Below are positions 57,453-64,000 of a stretch of 64,000 bases of DNA, in pieces. Each line of letters opens with the position of its first letter. The stretch's first letter is position 1. The position numbers and the translations under genes were made by a program. This DNA comes from Gracilariopsis chorda. Lineage: Eukaryota; Rhodophyta; Florideophyceae; Gracilariales; Gracilariaceae. The notes beneath the pieces are model-generated. The model did not search any database and was not told where the DNA came from. It saw only the letters and a list, made by a program, of their open reading frames with translations. Location: contig NBIV01000036.1 of the NCBI GenBank assembly GCA_003194525.1, positions 1-64,000 on the forward strand, written 5' to 3'.

Positions 57453-58946
57453 ATGCACAACAACATTCACGGAGCAATTCCGCAACTCGATTATTTGGAC
57501 CTTACCCCTTCGAGACACGCCTGCCAACTGAGCAACCACGACTATGGCGCTATTGTGGCGCAAATTTCCGATGAGGGAAGCATCTCAAGCGTGGAAACTT
57601 ATCTTGAGGATGAGCACGTCAGCTCACGAGCCCGAATAGCTTTCCACATTAGTTCTGACTCTGTGTACGTCACAGTAGGTCAGAGAGTTACCCAAATAGA
57701 AAAAATATCAGACCTACCAGGAATAGATAGAGTTTTGCGTCCCAGCAATTCGAGTAAGCTATCATCCGGACAAGTGAGAGTGTACAAGAAGTGGAGTCAC
57801 TTTCTTATGACTGTTCAAGTGTATTTCACGGGCACTTTTGCATGCGTCAACGGCATCACAGGCGTTTCCTCTGACTGCCCAGTATCCGTTCAAGCCGATA
57901 GACCTGTGCCGTTCCACCGAGATTTCATCCCTGACGTGTCTATAGGTTTCAAAGTCTGTTCACTGGGACTGAGAAGAAGCATCGGAAGGAGGGTCTACCA
58001 TGTCTCGAGTAGTGGAACCGTTTCTCTTGCAGACGTGAGCAATGAAGTTGTATATCTTGGGAGCGGTAGATTGCGCAGCGTATATTCTGAGTCAGAAAGT
58101 TCATCCGATGACGACTGTATTGGAGCAACAAGTGACGCGGACGTAGATGAAGACACATGCGAATGCGAAACATTGGTATCGCGCTACAGGGAGATAGCTG
58201 CAAAGTACAATCTTGGAGTATTCGCTGATCAAGTACTTCGTGATTGTCTTCAAAACCAGATTAAGAAGAGAGGGAGTGAAGATGATGAATATGCTAAACA
58301 GGTCCATGTCTGCCGAAAATACCGCATCCCAGGGTTTTTGGAAGCTAGTGAGAGTATCATTTTTGAAGCATTCCTCCATGCCCAGTCTAATTCATCTCGA
58401 CATGGGAGACGGGTGTATCGAATGAGCGCTCTAAGGTTCCAGGAGCTGGTAGATTTGGATTCAGAAGTATGTAGTGGAGAGTATCAGCTTATAAGAATCA
58501 ATGTACGTCGTCGATTTTTTGTGACTAGAAGGGAAGTACGGAAAGTGCGTGAAATATGCACAATGGGGAGTTGTGTGTGTGAAATAGCTCGTAAGTCGCA
58601 TTTGTCCATACAAGAAGTGCACGACCTCCTGCTTAAAGTGCCAGGTTCGCATACAAATCACATTTTTGGAGCTTGCTATGCAAATCGAGACGGTGTTTAT
58701 AGCGGAGATAGGACTGGAAACGAGCCAGAGTGCGTCTGTTTGGCAAACGCTCTGAGGCTTCGAGATGTGGTAGGTGTTATATGCAACCAGTTTGGCAGAC
58801 CAATAAGCACTGCACGGTCTGGGCTCTACCCTGTCATTGAGCTTCGAGGCGGGTATGTTCATATTTGTTCTTGGTCAAAGGAAGACACATTGATGCCGAA
58901 TGGAATAGATCTTGACACAAAAATCGCTGGGTTCATTGGATTATGA
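57453..58946 (+). CDS. Orphan 497-residue protein, function unknown
   Basis: A long uninterrupted frame. The ATG at 57453 is the first in frame; the GC-rich sequence upstream stays open but looks like a different, broken coding fragment (see 57200-57452). The middle has a Ser/Asp/Glu-rich stretch (ESESSSDDD, about 265-290) with several Cys. Residues about 365-400 read VREICTMGSCVCEIARKSHL, then SIQEVHDLLLK, the shape of a helix-turn-helix. The C-terminus is Cys-rich (ECVCLANALRLRDVVGVICN) and ends with a plain globular sequence. No known family is recognised and no transposase acids are evident. It could be a host gene or a gene of an unrecognised element, as it lies among repeats. Confidence 0.5.
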   Translation: MHNNIHGAIPQLDYLDLTPSRHACQLSNHDYGAIVAQISDEGSISSVETYLEDEHVSSRARIAFHISSDSVYVTVGQRVTQIEKISDLPGIDRVLRPSNSSKLSSGQVRVYKKWSHFLMTVQVYFTGTFACVNGITGVSSDCPVSVQADRPVPFHRDFIPDVSIGFKVCSLGLRRSIGRRVYHVSSSGTVSLADVSNEVVYLGSGRLRSVYSESESSSDDDCIGATSDADVDEDTCECETLVSRYREIAAKYNLGVFADQVLRDCLQNQIKKRGSEDDEYAKQVHVCRKYRIPGFLEASESIIFEAFLHAQSNSSRHGRRVYRMSALRFQELVDLDSEVCSGEYQLIRINVRRRFFVTRREVRKVREICTMGSCVCEIARKSHLSIQEVHDLLLKVPGSHTNHIFGACYANRDGVYSGDRTGNEPECVCLANALRLRDVVGVICNQFGRPISTARSGLYPVIELRGGYVHICSWSKEDTLMPNGIDLDTKIAGFIGL

Positions 58947-60237
58947 TATGCGACAGTGACTGCTTCTCTTCATGGATTTGCAGGAAGGGTAGGTGAGGAA
59001 GAACATTGGTGAGACGATTGAAGCTTGTTTGGAGTCATGAGCGCGCTGCTTTCTATGAATGTATAGCATCTGTGCTCCAACGTGGATAATGGTGGAGGAT
59101 GTGGCAGTTCTGCCGGAAGTTTGAACAGTGTCGAGATGGTGTCCATTGTGGATTCTTGAGTTGGGGTTGAGGGGGTTTCCACTGCCCTCATGTGGGCAGG
59201 CTCCGCGTTGCGTGATACAAGCGATGGCGAACTGGATTTAGCGGTGGGGTGAACGTACTGCGGGTAAACAGAGCTGCATAAGCAGGAAGAAACGCAACCG
59301 ATTTGAACATCATCATCATGATTGAGTGATGCGCACAGGCCAATCACAAATTCGCCGTGCACACTGGCGATTACAGTGGAAACTGCGTGAGACGTGCAGC
59401 AATTCGTGGCGTTAGACCCACTGAATTAAGTACCAGCGAGTGCAGGAAAGAGTGCAGGAGTCTCGTTCGGAACTGCTTTATGTAGGGAATGCGCAGTGAG
59501 ATCAAAGTCAACGTCGTAAGATCATACGCAAGCTACAAGGGTAGACACACGAACAAGCTGCAGAGAACAAAGCAATTAGCCGCAATTGTAGTAAAATAAC
59601 GATATCAAACTCAGCGGTTGTGGATTTGGCACACATTTATCGCGCACATCATACGCTCATCTTCAATTCCCCGACCTGAAGTGGATAAAAGAAATGAATT
59701 GGTCCTCGAAAGATGGGATGAGGGCTTCCTGATTCCACTCGATCGCACACTTCTTAAAGATTCTTCAGTCCGTTGAAGTCTGTCCGAAATCTCCGAGATA
59801 TTATTTTTCAACTCAAGGATTTCTCTGCAAACGCCTTGAAACTGCTGGTGAAACATCACGTACTTCAGAGTTCTTTGCGATCGGTTCTTCCAGGCTCCTC
59901 GCAAAATCTCGAATTCTCGTGATTTGCTGCTGTAAATCGTCCTTCAATGCGCTTACTGATATTGGCAGTATCCAGTAGAGGTAGTTTTGGATTTCGGCGT
60001 TTGCTGATCCAGAAAATTCTGGATATTTGTCGCCATCCTTCGGGCCTCGTCCTCGGACAAAGTAGCCGAAATTGGACTTCCTCTCATATCTTCTTCCTCG
60101 GCCACCTCCTCTATCGGCGGTAGCGGTATGCGATCGGATGCATTCTTCTTACCCCTGTTACTGTACCTTTGCGACTCATTTCCACCAGTTAATAATGGAA
60201 AAAAGATTGAAGGTGACTGCTGTTGAACGGGTTCCAA
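58947..60237. other. No firm gene; minus-strand coiled-coil-like frames
   Basis: On the minus strand, frames at 60237-59953 (acidic, Pro-rich) and 59904-59611 (heptad-like, ending LELKNNISEISDRLQRTEES) could be parts of one small broken gene. They lack ATG starts and change frame between them. A further minus frame at 59362-58970 is Ser/Pro-rich. None is recognised. Confidence 0.3.
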
Positions 60238-61284
60238 CCCATTGGAAAGACGCTATCCAAAAATTCTTACACTTGGCAAACGTCACGCGTTAATATCAAG
60301 AATCTTTTCAACGTGACGAAACCCTCCTATTTTCTCTCCCAATTCTGTGATAATCCAAAAAAAAACTTCATTTCAAGATTCTTTCTGCTTGAAAAAACTA
60401 TTCATGTCAATAGGTCATTCCATTCTATTCCGTGTAAGTTACGTAGCTTTCATCGCAAGCATCAGCTTGCAGGCAAACGCGATCTTGTCAAAAAACACTC
60501 CAGGTATTGGAGGAACATAGATATGGTTTTTCAGAATAAAGAGCAACAGATTGACTTCACTGCTTTAAAAATGACATCAATCTATCGCAGAAATTTGGTT
60601 TCATGCAGTAAAGCAGTTATTAATCATTGAAGGCGATTTACTACGGTTGTAGCTCAAACCACCGTACGAGTACACTTCTTGCTACTTTCAAGCACAAACT
60701 CTTGATCTCTTCATAATATTTTCTGTGTTGTTTACTTTTTCTTTTCTTTTCTTCACAGACACAAGAACGAATTCTTCTGAATGTCTAATGGTATTTGTTA
60801 AGCGCAAAAAGAAATATTTTCGTGCTATGAACAATCTGCCAAACGAACTCAATGAATCACGCACCAGTATCGAGAAAACTATTTCATTCCACAAAATAGT
60901 AGAAGAATTTGTCGATATCAGCAATTGTTAACTTGTTCGGCTACAATTTACTGCATCTTCTCTGCATGCAACAGCCGAATTTCACCACGAAATGAAAGAG
61001 CCCACTCTCCTTCATAATCGCTTTGTGTAACTGCACGAGCAACTCTGCAAAAATCACTCACCTTTACCCAAATTGGGATCGGATCGTGCACCAGATTAGC
61101 GTTTGGTTTCCCTTTATCATCTTTTGACTATACTCATACAATACGATAGTAATCAATCCCTTTGACAGATGAGCTCGCTCTCGAAAACTAAATATCTGTA
61201 GAAGCTCTCGATGCCCAGTAATCGTTCTATGTAACAGTGAAAATCTCAACAAAACCGTTTTCACGGCGCTAACACGGAGCGCTG
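60238..61284. other. AT-rich interval without a gene
   Basis: Composition is clearly lower in GC than the host island. Frames of up to 135 codons are Lys/Asn/Phe-rich and show no domain. Confidence 0.4.
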
Positions 61285-61779
61285 ATGCTTTTGCTCGACC
61301 ATTCCTACACATACTCGGACCTCACGGCGTTCATGAATCTGGCATCAGCGGCAAAGTCAAAGATCGCTGCAGAGCTGAAGATTGATGGGGTGGCCCTGTC
61401 CTTGGAGTATCAAAATGCCCACCTGTGCCATGCGTAGACTCGGGGGACGGAGAAAATCGGAGATGGCGTTACGGAAAAGGTGAAGGAGGCACTGTTGGGC
61501 AGAAAAGTTGTAGAATGCATTCCCGATGCCACGGCCCCAGCCATGGTAGTTATCCGAGGTGAAGTGTATATCTCAAAAGCAGAATAAACCGAGATAAATA
61601 CGTCCCTCGACCGAGCGCTTGGTAATCCGCGCAATGCCACTGCTGGTGCTCTCAAGCACTAACACCCAGCTGAAGCGCAGGCGACACGTTTGCGTTTTAT
61701 TGCTTACAAATGCCTAGCTGGGGCTTTGGATGAAGGTGGTACTCGCGACGAGAATGAAGTGAGTGCGATTATGCCAGAT
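61285..61779 (+). pseudogene. ligA: Fragment of NAD-dependent DNA ligase (LigA type), dead
   Basis: One continuous frame matches the adenylation domain of bacterial-type NAD-dependent ligases. It has ELKIDGVALSLEYQ, with the catalytic Lys of K-x-D-G (Lys codon 61378), then TRG...IGDGVTEKVKEAL, VVIRGEVYISK, and LGNPRNATAGAL, which matches the family phrase NPRNAAAGSLRQ, followed by RLRFIAYK. Three in-frame stops (61432, about 61585 and about 61660) make it non-functional. The remaining ligase domains (OB fold, zinc finger, HhH, BRCT) are missing, because an old LTR begins at 61780. Eukaryotic nuclei normally use ATP-dependent ligases, so this is probably a relic of gene transfer, from bacteria or an organelle-related source. 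Confidence 0.8.
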
Positions 61780-62574
61780 TGAAGTGCAATGCCCTCAGGG
61801 AGCGATTCCAGGTACTTGGTTGATTTCCCGAATGTTTGGGTAATGTAGTCATTGCATGAAATACGACCACTAATAGTGGATTGGACACGTGGGAAACGGA
61901 GAAATCAATTGGCGGTTGGCCACAGTAGTGGGCATGAGCCACCAAAGTGGAGTAATTTAGTTAACTTTATTTATTACTTCTACACCCATTTCTGGGAAAG
62001 TTAGTACTTAGTGCGCCGGCGAGTTGCCGTCGCAACAGTAAAACTTCCCCAACAAGGGACCCCATCCTGGGGAATCGGCTCTAGACCTTACCGCCTTCGC
62101 GTGTTCTCGACTCCTCTTTGGAGGGAGCAACGTCACATACGGGAAGCCTAACCCCTTGCCTATCTAAAGGACCCGAGTATTCGGATTGTTCTTCCAACTG
62201 TCTTCGTGTTCGCCTTGTATAAGGTTTATTTACCGGCACTGCCATTAGTTTCCGTCATGAAACTCGTGACTCAGCTCCTCTCTATTTTTCCCCTTTACAG
62301 GGTGGCTTTCCCGCAATCCACGGCTCGTGTTCGCGCGTGCCATGAACGTGGAAACCTCACCTCTCTGGAGGACGACCACCCCCATGCACCGCTCCTGCGG
62401 ATACCCGATTCTTGCCTCCACCTCCCTGCGCAAATCGCGACGGGTGGCGTCGGCCTTACAACCCGATATAATCGTGCCACTCCTAGGAGCGCTCTACCCA
62501 ACTGGGTTCACCTCTAGCGAGGACAGATCCCGAACGTCTTTCGGTGCACTCCCGCTTCCGGGCATTGCATTACA
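61780..62574 (-). repeat. Old LTR, inverted relative of the one at 36379
   Basis: Aligns in reverse complement along its whole 795 bp with 36379-37175, clearly diverged (roughly 15-20% by eye). The ends TGTAATG...CACTTCA agree with TG...CA borders. The five bases on either side (CAGAT, GAAGA) do not match, so it is not a simple solo insertion; a flank was exchanged or lost. Confidence 0.75.
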
Positions 62575-62599
62575 GAAGACATAACCGTTTGGACTCGGA

Positions 62600-63060
62600 C
62601 ACAGACCAAACGGAAACATCAGAATCCGAAGAGGACTCTTCCGATTTGGACGAAAGAGCGAGTGACGACTCGCGATGTTTGACTCATCGTTTGGGCAAAT
62701 GGTCGTTTAAATGAATGAAGCCCCTAATTAACCTGGTTAAAAGTGTGGTTGACTACAGGTCATATCCTGTTCTCAAGACGTCCCCACGGTATGATGCTCG
62801 AGTGGCCAAAAAGATTTGCCGGTACCACAAGACGCTGTCTGTTCAGCTCAAGGGGCGTCCGTTCTCCGGGTCGGACCCCATTGTCGTACTGGGCCTTCCA
62901 CAGCGTTTTAAGACTGCATGTGACCAGAACGGGATTACATAGGGAGCCGCCTTCTGGTGCTTTCAGTTTTACTTGACTGGACCGGCACATTGTTAGGAAC
63001 AGAGGTGCAGTGGTTGAATTGGTTGGAAGTCGACGGTGATGATCCGAGTTAGAAGTTCGG
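62600..63060 (+). mobile_element. LTR-retrotransposon gag remnant
   Basis: An acidic Asp/Glu/Ser run precedes a segment with FSGSDPIVVLGLPQRFKTACD and, further on, WCFQFYLTGPA. This is the usual gag pattern in which a G-x-DP start is followed by FL..F..AC and the LTG-A phrase. It is short and broken, and its family (gypsy or copia) cannot be settled. Confidence 0.5.
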
Positions 63061-63739
63061 AGCATTTATTGTGCTTTATATAGAGTTTCTAGTCTATTTC
63101 TATCAGTGCCACTAGTCGCTGAGAAGTCGTCGGAGTTAAACTGTATGACGCTTGGAGTTCGTGCTGGCCTCCTTATGCGACTGGTTTACCGGGTTCAGTG
63201 CCAGATCTAGTCTTTTGATGACTTGGAAAATTCCATCACTGCTGATGACTTGTCATCAGACAAGGTCTTGATGATCTGGCATGGATCCGGGGTACCAGTG
63301 ATGACTTGGCACGACTCCCTCTGGAATCTTCCATGACCGTTCAATCCCTGCTGTGCTGTGTGAAGTATCTTTCAACGTTGTGAGTAGTAATCAACGTGTA
63401 CTCTAGAGCCAATATGTCCACGTGGTCAACCAAGACTTCTTTGACATAAACATGTTGTCATGGCATATTGACAGGGTGTCACGAAGATGTCAACTTGGCT
63501 TTGAGTCCAGTTTGGCTTGGCAAATGGGTAACTAATTTCTTCAGCAGATCGAGTAGAACAAAAGTAGCTGGTTTGTGCATATTAGAACTGATGCTAGAGC
63601 GAACTATATTCAAAGAAAGGTAAATAATGACTCATTCTAATACACATGTACTGGTTTAGTCCCGTACAACAGGAGAGATCAATTCCGTCGATGTTTGCAT
63701 GCAGGAAACCTAAAGTACGTACCCAGAAGTGTTCAAAGT
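63061..63739. other. Gene-free interval with GATGACTTG phrases
   Basis: GATGACTTGG or GATGACTTGT occurs at about 63218, 63244 and 63300 within a TG/CA-rich stretch. No coding signal is recognised. Confidence 0.35.
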
Positions 63740-64000
63740 TCTATTGACCACAATGTAGTACAGTGGGTACTATATGTACTCCTAAGGATGGGCTTTTATG
63801 GAAGATTCTTAACGGAGTACATGTATTTTCTAACAAGTGCCACGTGGCACACCACTCCAGAGGAATTGTTCCAGCGGACTGTAATTCACATAGGTAGAAT
63901 AACCTAACTTTAATTTTTATATGATACAGTGTATAGTTTCCGTCGAGGTCAGCTCGCGGCACTGTATATAGTGCGACGTTGGAGCTCCACCTCCGGGGAA
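63740..64000 (+). mobile_element. Second copy of the older copia family, cut by the window end
   Basis: Similar base by base (about four in five) to 12875-13130 in the copia remnant at 9.75-13.25 kb, covering the end of the RT/RNase H link. It runs past the window edge. Both copies are broken, and their distance from each other suggests an old family. Confidence 0.75.

Noticed and set aside
36379-62574. Inverted repeat pair 36379-37175 / 61780-62574 as the ends of one 26-kb element
   Set aside because: The first copy has its own perfect 5-bp duplication and the interval holds ordinary host genes, so these are two separate LTR insertions.
1-64000. CRISPR arrays, rRNA genes, bacterial operons
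   Set aside because: No evenly spaced identical short repeats, no rRNA-like segments, and gene structure with spliceosomal introns excludes a prokaryotic source.

Overview
This is a stretch of eukaryotic nuclear DNA. A compact island of about 11 kb carrying ordinary single-copy genes (about 44.0-55.3 kb) sits between long blocks of nested transposable elements. The genes have no introns or one tiny intron (69 and about 100 bp, with CTAAC-type branch points). One predicted plastid-targeted protein begins Met-Ala-Phe-Val, and a phenylalanine close to the start is typical of red-algal transit peptides. Intron-poor gene islands in a sea of LTR elements resemble a florideophyte red alga such as Chondrus. 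That assignment is inference from architecture, not a match I could run.

Layout. 1-8259: 3' part of a young Ty3/gypsy chromovirus with pol and chromodomain on +, a long convergent open frame on -, a purine tract and a 914-bp 3' LTR. 8.44-8.9 kb: decayed minisatellite. About 9.7-13.25 kb: old Ty1/copia remnant. About 13.6-21.85 kb: old, related gypsy element that also has a minus-strand extra frame. 22412-28343: young copia element with 246-bp LTRs and a 5-bp target duplication, inserted into an older minus-strand copia-like remnant (21.9-22.4 and 28.35-30.2 kb). 30.65-31.82 kb: dead Tc1/mariner transposon. 33282-34195: solo LTR of the young gypsy family with a perfect 5-bp duplication. 34.44-38.2 kb and 38591-43473: two diverged copies of an unusual DNA transposon (called T1 and T2 here). 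Their piggyBac-like DDE transposase carries a PD-(D/E)XK nuclease-like domain between the second and third catalytic acidic residues. T2 is bounded by 186-bp inverted repeats, and T1 is interrupted by another solo LTR.

The host island holds, in order: a mitochondrial-type methylenetetrahydrofolate dehydrogenase/cyclohydrolase (-), cytosolic leucyl-tRNA synthetase (-), a SCO1 copper chaperone (+), an ankyrin protein (+), a four-repeat plastid-type protein (+), a polyserine/three-zinc-finger protein (+) and an ARMC1 homologue (+). The synthetase and SCO1 diverge from a 605-bp interval that holds four GACGTC-like boxes spaced exactly 11 bp apart. The genes look like unrelated housekeeping neighbours rather than a pathway, although two of them (FolD, SCO1) are probably mitochondrial and ARMC1 is linked to mitochondria in animals.

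55.3-64 kb is gene-poor: a LINE-like tail, an orphan 497-codon frame, an AT-rich stretch, a dead fragment of a bacterial-type NAD-dependent DNA ligase cut off by an old LTR, a gag remnant and another piece of the older copia family. No rRNA, CRISPR array or convincing functional tRNA was seen.
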